In this document: one piece after another, positions 34,784 through 42,736 of the stretch | How the letters are laid out: the number at the start of each line of letters is the position of its first letter | Numbering within the stretch: position 1 is the stretch's first letter | Source: Chitinophagales bacterium | Lineage (GTDB): Bacteria > Bacteroidota > Bacteroidia > Chitinophagales > JANQFB01 | Length of the DNA stretch: 48,407 nucleotides | Assembly (NCBI GenBank): GCA_028278085.1 | Contig: JANQFB010000192.1 | Coordinates: 1 to 48,407 of the forward strand | Reading direction: 5' to 3' | Made by a program: the position numbers and the translations under genes | Notes under the pieces: model-generated | Told to the model about the DNA's origin: nothing | What the model saw: only the letters and a program-made list of their open reading frames with translations | Database searches by the model: none

Positions 34784-35776
34784 TCAACAAGTTTTCTCAG
34801 TTAATCTTGGATCTGAACGAACATACATCGGATCATAGGGCACCCCAGATCTCAGGACGGCATAAATCAGCCTGAGTAGTTTGTTAGCAATGTTGTTCAT
34901 GACCAGGAAATAATGTTTTCCTTCTGCCATTTTTCTTTGTTTATAGAGTTTAAAATCTTTGTTGCTGTTGCACACTGTTACAGCTGCAAGGTATAGCAGT
35001 GTTTTCAATCGTTTATCGCTTCTGGGATGTACTTTGGGTTTTTGTTTAATGGAGCCGCTTTCATTAAAATATGGACACACTCCTGCATAGGCAGCAGCTT
35101 TTCGGGCACTGTCAATTTTAGAGAAGTTATCACTGATCAGCATTAATTCGGCAGCAGTGACCAGTCCTACACCTTTAATACTTGTGACAAGTAGATATGT
35201 TTTTCTTAGCTCATCTTCGCTGTTAATTAGTTCCATGATCTGATTTTCCACAGCTTTGATCTGTTGTGTGAGGAATTCAGTGGTTTGCAAAGTGGTATGG
35301 TAGCATGCGACAGAAAGCATTACTTTGTTTTCGTTGGCAACCAGGGCCGTTCTGAGCATTTTGCGTTGTTTGACCAATTGATTTCTAAGATTAACCAGTT
35401 CTCTGAGTGTATGTAAAGCCGGGTTTTCAGGAGAGCAGAATTGAAGTTTATCAGTGAACCTGGTGGCATACTCCCAGATGCGTTGTGCATCAATACGATC
35501 AGATTTTCCTTTGGGGGCACCCATGCTTTTTTTGATGGTAAATGGTTGAACTAAGGCGATCTTAATATTGATGCAAGTGGTCAATTGAACCAGCAGGTTT
35601 CCATAGATACCGGTATGTTCAGCACAAAGGATGGCATCATCAGGAATGCTTTCCAGGAACCGGGTGATCGGACCTTGTTTGTTTTTGATTCGTTTAGTGA
35701 ATGACTTGTCATCATCTTGATTATGGCTAAAGAGATCGAGATACCCTTTAGAAATGTCAATTCCGTAAATTAGCAT
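34784..35776 (-). CDS. IS110 family transposase (DEDD recombinase)
   Basis: 330 residues, ATG start, full length for IS110. The N-terminal RuvC-like DEDD domain has Asp7 (YGIDISKGYLD), Glu53 (AEHTG), Asp93 and Asp96 (KSDRIDAQ), the spacing expected of the family. The C-terminal Transposase_20 domain has IKGVGLVTAAELM and YAGVCPYFNESG with Ser240, in the position of the conserved catalytic Ser. No frameshift or internal stop, so it may be active. It inserted 67 bases downstream of the RCC1 gene stop, in opposite orientation. IS110 enzymes are guided by a bridge RNA encoded in the non-coding end beside the gene; see 35777-35940. Confidence 0.95.
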   Translation of the reverse strand: MLIYGIDISKGYLDLFSHNQDDDKSFTKRIKNKQGPITRFLESIPDDAILCAEHTGIYGNLLVQLTTCINIKIALVQPFTIKKSMGAPKGKSDRIDAQRIWEYATRFTDKLQFCSPENPALHTLRELVNLRNQLVKQRKMLRTALVANENKVMLSVACYHTTLQTTEFLTQQIKAVENQIMELINSEDELRKTYLLVTSIKGVGLVTAAELMLISDNFSKIDSARKAAAYAGVCPYFNESGSIKQKPKVHPRSDKRLKTLLYLAAVTVCNSNKDFKLYKQRKMAEGKHYFLVMNNIANKLLRLIYAVLRSGVPYDPMYVRSDPRLTEKTC

Positions 35777-35940
35777 AGCATTAGTATTTAGGTATCATAA
35801 GCTCCCGGAATTGAGCAGCCATAACCGTGATACTGGGTTTTGCCATAATTACTCTCTGGTTTTGCTCAAGAACTATGCTGTACCTAAAACATAATTTGGG
35901 TTCTGCCCATTAAATAGCATAGGTTACCGCAGCATAGGGG
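35777..35940 (-). ncRNA. Candidate IS110 bridge RNA region
   Basis: The non-coding end upstream of the transposase is rich in nested complementary segments. TTTAGGTA (35787-35794) pairs exactly with TACCTAAA (35881-35888), and inside it TTGAGCA (35811-35817) pairs with TGCTCAA (35863-35869). The word GCATAG occurs repeatedly on both sides (35773, 35917, 35932; complement at 35873). Published IS110-group elements such as IS621 encode their bridge RNA in this position. The exact transcript and its guide loops are not determined here. Confidence 0.42.
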
Positions 35941-36174
35941 AGTTTATGGTACTGTGTTATCAACAAATTCACACTAATCAACAAAAGAAAAAAGAAGCAA
36001 AAAAGAAAAATTGATGATGGTGATGAATTGGTTTAAATACTAAAATCTAAACTAACGGTTAAATATACTAGCCACTCAGGTCCATTCTCATAAGAACAAA
36101 ACTGGTTGCAACGTTAATAGATCCTGATTATTTAGGCAGGACTTTTCTTGTCCTGATTTGAAACTAGCTACAAA

Positions 36175-36383
36175 TCAAATCACAAACACCTTCCAATTTT
36201 CGAGAAAGAGGGCAACAAGCTCCGGAGTTATCCTAATCTCATAGGATCGATATAAGCCATGATCAGCTCAATGATGGATATTAGAAGTACAGGTTTGTGC
36301 GGCGCTTTGCCATGCTTGGTGTTTGACTGGCGAAGATGGGCAAATTTTTCTAAATAAGCGTAAAGGATTGCAATCACAATTCT
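36175..36383 (-). pseudogene. Frameshifted N-terminal remnant of an HNH restriction endonuclease
   Basis: On the minus strand the DNA reads LYAYLEKFAHLRQSNT then KHGKAPHKPVLLISIIELI, then breaks frame, and continues RITPELVALFLENWKVFVI before a stop. The APHKPxLLLxIIELI ... ITPELVxxFxENW pattern is the conserved N-terminal domain of HNH restriction endonucleases found near restriction-modification loci. The HNH domain itself is missing, one frameshift divides the remnant, and no start codon is credible. It is the debris of a restriction gene. Confidence 0.7.
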
Positions 36384-36469
36384 TCAAATATAATTGAATC
36401 TAATTACAGAATTTCATTATTGTTCATGGAACAAATGCGCCTCGAAACGAAATATATTGGAATTTATTA

Positions 36470-37615
36470 TTGAAATGCGTAACTTTATTATGTGGTTTTG
36501 AGTTTAATACACCGCATAAATCTTCATTCGTTTTGCCTTTCTCGATTATTGATAACGAAGATAGCCTTAAAGATTTACTGACATCGGAAGATCAGAATGT
36601 GAGGAAGGATGCTTATACTTATTTAAAAAATCAGAAAACTCTAAATCGAAGACACGAAATAAAGATTAGAAAAATTGAGAAGGAGGAAAAAGTTGAAGTT
36701 GCTCGTATCGAGCAAGAAAGTGCAGAAAATGTTGCAAAGACCAATAAGCAAAAAGAGCTAGGGAAAACTATACTTAGGTGGATTGCAGCACCACCCATTA
36801 CACTCATCGCTATATCATTTATATATCCAAATCTGCCCTCAAAAGGATATCACGCTTTGTTAAATGGATTCAATTCCATATTTCTATTTAGTACCCCTTC
36901 AAACAAAAACATCCCCTCAATTGATACATTAACCACAAATATTCCTCAAAGCCCAGTTATAATAAAAAACAATACCGGCGGGGTAAATGCAATAAGCAAT
37001 CAAAGCAAAGATCCCTCTATAGAATCAAATTACAATAGCCTAGGGGATGTAAACAAAACTTCTAATAATCAACTACCAACAAGGGACAGTATTGTTACCG
37101 ATTATACTGAAACTGTTATGCTTGATACTGACAATCATCAACCAATATCAAATGAATTAGAACCGGAACACAAAATAAATACGAAAGAGAGTAAAATGAT
37201 TTCGGTTGCCAAGGAGAGATTTATAAAAATGCAAGCTGATAAGTTTAAAAGTAATCTATATGTTCATAATTTTTCAGTTACCCACATTGACAAAGGATTG
37301 CTTAAATACAAATTTGACTTGAAAAATAGAATACCAAAACCAGATATTAGGATTGATAGCATTGAGATTTCTACCTACCTTGTAAGAAGGTTATCTAATA
37401 ATAGGAGCGATACCCTCGTGATCGGCCTGCGCGGACATTCCTTGGACAGGGAGTCTATAGAGGATGAGGTGGTTATTGATAAAACAGTCAATCAATTTTT
37501 CAGAAGCCAAGATTCCTTTGCTAAACGAAAATTGAAAAAACACCCCTATAAGCTCCTTATATGTTACAAAGGAATACAACTTGGTTCTGAAATTATTGAC
37601 GAAACCTGGTACTAG
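36470..37615 (+). CDS. Single-pass membrane protein with coiled coil, function unknown
   Basis: 381 residues from TTG 36470; the start is uncertain as no ATG precedes the coiled coil. Residues 30-60 are helical (DSLKDLLTSEDQNVRKDAYTY). Residues 60-100 form a charged coiled coil (KIRKIEKEEKVEVARIEQES). One membrane helix lies at 103-120 (WIAAPPITLIAISFIY). Residues 130-235 are a low-complexity, Asn- and Ser-rich linker. The C-terminal 140 residues form a folded domain (FKSNLYVHNFSVTHIDKGLLKYKFDL ... YKLLICYKGIQLGSEIIDETWY). No family is recognised. It lies in the AT-rich island, between the HNH remnant and gene-poor DNA. Composition is unlike core genes. Confidence 0.6.
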   Translation: MKCVTLLCGFEFNTPHKSSFVLPFSIIDNEDSLKDLLTSEDQNVRKDAYTYLKNQKTLNRRHEIKIRKIEKEEKVEVARIEQESAENVAKTNKQKELGKTILRWIAAPPITLIAISFIYPNLPSKGYHALLNGFNSIFLFSTPSNKNIPSIDTLTTNIPQSPVIIKNNTGGVNAISNQSKDPSIESNYNSLGDVNKTSNNQLPTRDSIVTDYTETVMLDTDNHQPISNELEPEHKINTKESKMISVAKERFIKMQADKFKSNLYVHNFSVTHIDKGLLKYKFDLKNRIPKPDIRIDSIEISTYLVRRLSNNRSDTLVIGLRGHSLDRESIEDEVVIDKTVNQFFRSQDSFAKRKLKKHPYKLLICYKGIQLGSEIIDETWY

Positions 37616-37937
37616 TATACCCAAATATCGTGACCTGTTTACATTATCAAAATAGTCAAGGGTTCTCTTGTTTTCATCTCCGGGGCTGAAAAAAGAGATA
37701 GAATTGAGCAAAGATACATTCTAGTAAGCCTGAACCAATAGGCTTAATTCAATCAAAGATTTTAAATCTATACCCTGGGTATACGAGTCCAATGTTCCTT
37801 CATCAGCTTTTCCAATGAAATTCGTAATTCTAATATTGGGATATTAAAATCGCTCCACGTAAAAATCAAACAACTTATAAAGCTGCTTTACCATCTTGTC
37901 TTCTTGTAGGGAGATAACTAACTCTCCATAAATATAC

Positions 37938-38084
37938 TTGAATCAATTTCGTTTGCACTTGCAGAGATTTGTCCTGCCCGAAGATGTGGATATCATGGCC
38001 GAACATTGCGATAAGTGGATTGAACGGTTGAAAGCTAATCTGGGAAAACCGAAAAATGGAGAAGGTAAATTACCACATGATTAG
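37938..38084 (+). pseudogene. Unassigned 48-codon gene fragment
   Basis: The frame reads LNQFRLHLQRFVLPEDVDIM then AEHCDKWIERLKANLG and stops at TAG 38082. It has convincing protein composition and helices but no credible ATG and no upstream domain. It is probably the 3' end of a lost gene; the family is not recognised. Confidence 0.35.
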
Positions 38085-38276
38085 TTACTTTCCCCCTGCC
38101 TTATTGTTCCACACAAAATCCATATCAACTTTTTAACAGGTATGAGTTACTAGGTGTATATGGTTTTGTGATAATCGTATTATGGTATCACAAGACCGCC
38201 TGCCATTTTTGCAGCTTTCTGAAAATCTGGCAATAAAAGGTTAGATATTTGTACCATTGGGTTCACGAAGTGATCC

Positions 38277-38303
38277 AAAGCCCGGAAAATCCGGGCTTTT
38301 TTT
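38277..38303 (+). terminator. Strong intrinsic terminator-like hairpin
   Basis: AAAGCCCGG (38277-38285) pairs with CCGGGCTTT (38291-38299) across a five-base loop and runs into a T-tract. No intact gene ends just before it, so it probably belonged to a lost gene. Confidence 0.75.
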
Positions 38304-38342
38304 ACCCTGGGGCCAAAAACAGGGGCGAGAAGCTTGTCCTGA

Positions 38343-38585
38343 AGTTGCCGACTACAAAGTGAGTTTGCAGAAAGAGAAGTCAAATCAGTAGTACACGAAA
38401 CCGACAACTTCTTAAAGAATTTGCAGCAATATCCGGAAGTTCTTGAAAAAGCCAGTAGAAAACAAAAATATACCTACAGAGGCCCCTTAAATAAATACAC
38501 CATTATTACCTACCGGATAATACCTCGAAAATCAGTAATTGAAATATTGAATATTCCGGGTGCCCGCAAAAAGCCTCTGAAATAG
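38343..38585 (+). pseudogene. RelE/ParE-family toxin remnant
   Basis: The frame is open from a stop at 38340 to TAG 38583-38585 and reads EFAEREVKSVVHETDNFL, then KNLQQYPEVLEKASRKQKY, then NKYTIITYRIIPRKSVIEIL and NIPGARKKP. The second half matches the ParE toxin core (a KYTIIYRI-type strand, then SVIEILNI and the ARKKP tail). There is no start codon, and the N-terminal 15-20 residues of the family are missing. No antitoxin gene precedes it. Confidence 0.65.
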
Positions 38586-38853
38586 CACTTGTAAATTTGT
38601 AATTTTACTTGGAAAATGGTCGGTAGTGACTGACTGATTGGGTCAATAGAACCCCTAAAAAATGTTAAACTTAATCGGTTTTAATTGAATTATTAAATTC
38701 TGATATTTCCATTTGGACCAGAATTTCATTCTATTCCTGGTGGTGCATCATTGAACCATTACCGGAATTTTACTTACCTGCTTAAAACCTTTGAAGGAGG
38801 GCCTCAGACCAGTGAAATAAATGCAAAATGTCGAATACCCGGTGGATTGATAC

Positions 38854-38861
38854 TACATTTG
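38854..38861 (+). promoter_or_regulatory. Candidate -7 box (TACATTTG) for the 38883 gene
   Basis: Exact TAnnTTTG match 22 bases before ATG 38883. Its position supports that ATG over the upstream TTG at 38751, because transcription would start downstream of 38751. Confidence 0.45.
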
Positions 38862-38882
38862 ATATTTTCCTTATATTTACGG

Positions 38883-41800
38883 ATGGGAAAATGCTCGGTA
38901 GTTTGCCAAAACAGGCATTATAGGAAAACAATTCTGCCACTCATCACGCTGGCATGGCTCCAGGTCTTATCCGGATTGGTCATCCCCACCCAAGCGCAAA
39001 CCTGGGACTGGATCCGCTATGGAGGTAGCGAAGGCCGTGAGCAGGCGAACGATATGGCCATTGATGAAAATGGCAATATTTTTATCATCGGTTCCTATGG
39101 AGCTTTTGTCCCTGGAACAACGGACCAAACGCTTTACTTCGACGGAGGTATGCATGCACATGAAGGCAACTATGATGTTTATATCGCAAAATACGATTCG
39201 GCGGGAAATAAGAAATGGATGCATACGGCTACCGGACCACAATATGACGTGGGCCACGGGATCGCTTTGGACAAGAATGGCAATATTTATATTACCGGGG
39301 CCTACAGAACCGGCTTTAACTTGTTCGGTACGGTTTTGCCTACAACATCCAGTGGATTTTGGGATGCTTTTTATGCCAAGCTCGACCCTTCCGGCAATCT
39401 GTTATGGGTAAAAACGGGTAGCGGTGACAATATCCAGGAAGGTACCCGGATACATGTGGATGATTCTCTTAACGTTTACATAGGCGGTTCATTCGAAGAT
39501 ACCCTAACCATCGGACAAGATACCCTGATCAGCCTCGGCGACGAGGACCTGTTCCTTGCTAAAGCCGATTCCAATGGAGATATCATCTGGCTCATTAATG
39601 CCGGAGGTGGAACGGGTGATAAATACTTTGACGACATGGATATGGATACCATGGGGAATATCTATATCAGCGCTACCTATAAAGGCCCGATTACTGTCGG
39701 CGGAAATATGCTGGGAAACAATGGTTGGGCAGATGCCATGGTAGCCAAATTTAATAATAACGGCCAGTTTTTATGGGCCGAGCATATCGGCGGATCCACG
39801 CACGAGCTGGCAGGCGATATTTTAGTGGGGGATGATGGTTTTATTTATACAACCGGATCGTTTTTCAACACCATTACCATAGGCGGTACTAACCTGAGCA
39901 GTTGGGGCAACCGGGATATATACCTGGCAAAATTCGATCCCAACGGATCCGTACGGTGGGCCAGAAGGTACGGGAATACCTGGTCGGAAGTGGGAGATGG
40001 GTTGGCAAAAGATGCCGAAGGTAATCTGTATGTGGCCGGCTGGCTTGGAAACAACACGGACATTACCGGTTGTACGATCGAGGGCAAAGGCAGTTGGGAT
40101 ATGATTTTCCTCAAATACGATACGGCGGGCAACCCTGTTTGGGCACAACATGCCGGGGGGCCACACCGGGATTATGGTATTAATATCAGTGTGGATAATT
40201 TCGACAACATTATCACCTTCGGAACCTGGCATGGTGCTACCCTGCACATCGGCAGCGATACGCTACCCAACCGTTGGGACGATGATATTTACTTAGCCCG
40301 GATCCTCGATAAGCCACAAACTGGTATTTATGATTTTCAAATAAACGGTCACATCAATATTTGTGAAACCGAGCTGAATGGCCTGGTTTACCTCACGCAT
40401 TATATTCCCTGTTACAATTATAATTGGACTATAACAGGCGGTACCATTACCGATGGGTGGAATACGTATAGGGCAACTGTCGATTGGGATTCAACAGGTA
40501 CTCGTTCTTTGCAATTGATCGTATGCGAAGGAGGATATTGCGATACCACTGTGATCAATGTACAGACAGTACAGGCCCCTGTAGCAGGCGTAAGTAACGA
40601 TCAAAATATATGTGCCGGCGATACAACAGCTTTGTCAGCAACCGGCGGAACCAATTATACTTGGAGTCCTTCTGCCGGATTGAGCGCGGATAATATGGCT
40701 AATCCAATGGCTTTTCCGGATTCCACGACCACTTATACCGTTACCGTATCAACAGGTTCGACTTGTACAGATACGGCAAGTGTTACCATTACCGTGGATA
40801 CGGTTCCCGTTGTGAGCTTAAGCGGATTGGCCGGGCCCTATTGCCTTTCGGATTCGGTGATAGGGTTGACCGGGAATCCGCCGGGCGTGACTTTTAACGG
40901 GCCGGGGATCAATGCCGATAGTTTTTATGTTCAAGCTGCTGGCACCGGAATGCATGTGATCACCTATCGTTATACGGACGGGAACGGATGCAGCGCAGAC
41001 AGCAGTTTAACAGTTGTCGTGCACCCTTTACCTGCAGTTTCGATCAACGAACTGGAACCGGAATATTGTTCAAACAGCCCGTTGGATTCGATCTCCGGGA
41101 TGCCGGTTGGCGGGACTTTTACCGGGAACGGGATGACCGATAGCATCTTCAACCCGGCTTTGGCCGGTGTAGGCACACACACCATTACCTATGCTTACAC
41201 CGATAACAACGGGTGCACGGATAGGGCCGACAGCAATGTCCAGGTAAACGGCTTGCCTTTGCCGACATTTTCAGGCCTGTCTATTGTGCATTGCGAAAAC
41301 GATGCCCCGGATACTTTAACCGGCTTACCCGCGGGCGGTGCATTTTCCGGAAGCATTACAGTGGACAGCATTTTCGACCCTGCTGTTGCCGGGCCAGGCC
41401 TTCATGCCATTACCTACGCTTACACCGATACGAACAATTGCACCAACAGCTTTACCGGGCAAACCACCGTACATCCGTTGCCCGGTGTTTCATTTGCCGG
41501 CTTGTCGACTTCTCATTGCCTCGGCGACGGGCCTATTGCCCTCACCGGATCTCCTGCAGGCGGTACCTTCAGCGGACCGGGAGTCAACGGCAGCAACTTC
41601 GACCCCGCTTTGGCAGGGCTTGGAATCCATACCATAATATATACTTTTACCAATGGCAACGGGTGCACCAACGATACCGGGCAGGTAGTGGCCGTACATC
41701 CAAATCCAACGGCATCGTTTACCAGTTTGGCAGCAGATTATTGCGCTAATGATGGCCCCGTTCCTTTATCCGGAACTCCGGCCGGCGGCACCTTCAGCGG

Positions 41801-42629
41801 GCCGGGCGTATCAGGCAACAATTTCGATCCACCCTTAGCAGGGCCAGGAACGCATGAAGTTACTTACACCTATTCCGATACCAATTCCTGTTCAGGAGCA
41901 GAAACGCAAAGTGTGGAAGTTTATGCGCTACCCACACCCATAATTACCTGGCTCGATACCGATTATTGTGAAGACGATACCCTGGTCACATTGAACGGCA
42001 TCCCGCCCGGAGGCATCTTTAGCGGGCCGGGTATGACCAATGACACTTTTGATCCGAAAGCTGCAGGACCAGGCCAGCATTCGATAGCATATGGGTTTAC
42101 AGATGCCAATGGCTGCTCCGACACGGCCATCGCCAATACATCCGTACACAGCTTGCCGGTTGCAATAATTACACAAAACGGATCGGTTTTAACAGCAAAC
42201 GACGCTGTTGTATATCAATGGTACCTCGATGGAATCCCTATCAATGGCACCACAGGGAAGGTTTATACTGCTTCTCAAAACGGTTCTTACACCGTCAAGA
42301 TCACGGATAGCAATGATTGCTTTGATATATCTGATGCCGTGGAAGTAATCATCGGAGGGATTGTTGAAAGCACCAGAGAAAATTTACTTCACCTCTACCC
42401 TAACCCTGCAGATGACATCATCCGAATACAAGCCAGCTCCGATTTAAAAGGCGCTGAGATCCAAATGTTCGATTTCATGGGTCGGGCAGTAAAAATTTTT
42501 GGTGAAATAAACCGGACTGCTCCCAATTCGATAGTGATTGATTTGCAAGATCTACCTGCTGGCGTGTATTTTATGCAACTAAAAAATGGAAGGTACCGGG
42601 CATACAGGTCGGTGCAGATCATCCGGTAA
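38883..42629 (+). CDS. Giant T9SS surface protein: SBBP propeller and six tandem Ig-like repeats
   Basis: 1248 residues from ATG 38883. The frame extends to TTG 38751, but the signal peptide (residues 14-37, LPLITLAWLQVLSGLVIPTQAQ) starts naturally from the ATG. Residues 40-480 carry seven or so SBBP-type blades (NGNIYITGAYRTG, DAFYAKLDPSGNLLWVK). Residues 485-640 are PKD-like (TDGWNTYRATVDWDSTGTRSL). Residues 641-1088 are six tandem repeats of about 73 residues with the pattern YCxxDxPxxLxGxPxGGTFSGPG ... AGxGxHxITYxYTDxNGC. An Ig-like cap follows (VVYQWYLDGIPI), then a T9SS sorting domain (LYPNPADDIIRI, LPAGVYFMQL). Likely a long rod-like surface adhesin or structural protein. GC content returns to core level here. 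Confidence 0.85.
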   Translation: MGKCSVVCQNRHYRKTILPLITLAWLQVLSGLVIPTQAQTWDWIRYGGSEGREQANDMAIDENGNIFIIGSYGAFVPGTTDQTLYFDGGMHAHEGNYDVYIAKYDSAGNKKWMHTATGPQYDVGHGIALDKNGNIYITGAYRTGFNLFGTVLPTTSSGFWDAFYAKLDPSGNLLWVKTGSGDNIQEGTRIHVDDSLNVYIGGSFEDTLTIGQDTLISLGDEDLFLAKADSNGDIIWLINAGGGTGDKYFDDMDMDTMGNIYISATYKGPITVGGNMLGNNGWADAMVAKFNNNGQFLWAEHIGGSTHELAGDILVGDDGFIYTTGSFFNTITIGGTNLSSWGNRDIYLAKFDPNGSVRWARRYGNTWSEVGDGLAKDAEGNLYVAGWLGNNTDITGCTIEGKGSWDMIFLKYDTAGNPVWAQHAGGPHRDYGINISVDNFDNIITFGTWHGATLHIGSDTLPNRWDDDIYLARILDKPQTGIYDFQINGHINICETELNGLVYLTHYIPCYNYNWTITGGTITDGWNTYRATVDWDSTGTRSLQLIVCEGGYCDTTVINVQTVQAPVAGVSNDQNICAGDTTALSATGGTNYTWSPSAGLSADNMANPMAFPDSTTTYTVTVSTGSTCTDTASVTITVDTVPVVSLSGLAGPYCLSDSVIGLTGNPPGVTFNGPGINADSFYVQAAGTGMHVITYRYTDGNGCSADSSLTVVVHPLPAVSINELEPEYCSNSPLDSISGMPVGGTFTGNGMTDSIFNPALAGVGTHTITYAYTDNNGCTDRADSNVQVNGLPLPTFSGLSIVHCENDAPDTLTGLPAGGAFSGSITVDSIFDPAVAGPGLHAITYAYTDTNNCTNSFTGQTTVHPLPGVSFAGLSTSHCLGDGPIALTGSPAGGTFSGPGVNGSNFDPALAGLGIHTIIYTFTNGNGCTNDTGQVVAVHPNPTASFTSLAADYCANDGPVPLSGTPAGGTFSGPGVSGNNFDPPLAGPGTHEVTYTYSDTNSCSGAETQSVEVYALPTPIITWLDTDYCEDDTLVTLNGIPPGGIFSGPGMTNDTFDPKAAGPGQHSIAYGFTDANGCSDTAIANTSVHSLPVAIITQNGSVLTANDAVVYQWYLDGIPINGTTGKVYTASQNGSYTVKITDSNDCFDISDAVEVIIGGIVESTRENLLHLYPNPADDIIRIQASSDLKGAEIQMFDFMGRAVKIFGEINRTAPNSIVIDLQDLPAGVYFMQLKNGRYRAYRSVQIIR
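40803..42147 (+). repeat. Six tandem coding repeats of about 220 bases
   Basis: The DNA encoding residues 641-1088 of the T9SS protein consists of six units of roughly 220 bases. Each has the GGCGGNACNTTNAGCGG-like block (GGTFSGPG) and a GCAGGNNNAGGNNTNCAT-like block (AGxGxH). Units 4 and 5 (about 41480-41930) are the closest pair, suggesting recent duplication. Confidence 0.75.
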
Positions 42630-42736
42630 TGGAGTACGACATCTTTTCACCGGTGAGCGGTGGCAGTTTTAGTATTTTTAGGAATAGATACGACAGATCG
42701 TTCGTATTTCTCTATTAAAGCAACTCCAAAAACAAG

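Larger units (their letters stand above)
34784..35990 (-). mobile_element. IS110-type insertion sequence, boundaries approximate
   Basis: The element is the transposase gene plus about 210 bases of non-coding DNA on its upstream side, the usual IS110 organisation. IS110 elements lack terminal inverted repeats and give no long target duplication, so the ends cannot be fixed by eye. The left end lies between 34717 and 34786. The right end is probably in the A-rich stretch before 36010. Confidence 0.6.
37616..38882. other. Gene-poor stretch with gene fragments
   Basis: 1.27 kb without an intact gene. Visible pieces are an unrecognised plus-strand fragment (37938-38084), a terminator-like hairpin (38277-38303), a RelE/ParE remnant (38343-38585) and a -7 box (38854-38861). 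On the minus strand, 37720-37930 reads as broken coding-like DNA (YGELVISLQEDKMVKQLYKLF, then a stop, then YPNIRITNFIGKADEG), which I cannot assign. The pattern is that of decayed accessory genes. Confidence 0.5.

Noticed and set aside
38751-38882. Upstream TTG start for the giant T9SS protein
   Set aside because: It would put 44 polar residues before the signal peptide, and a TAnnTTTG box lies downstream of that TTG.
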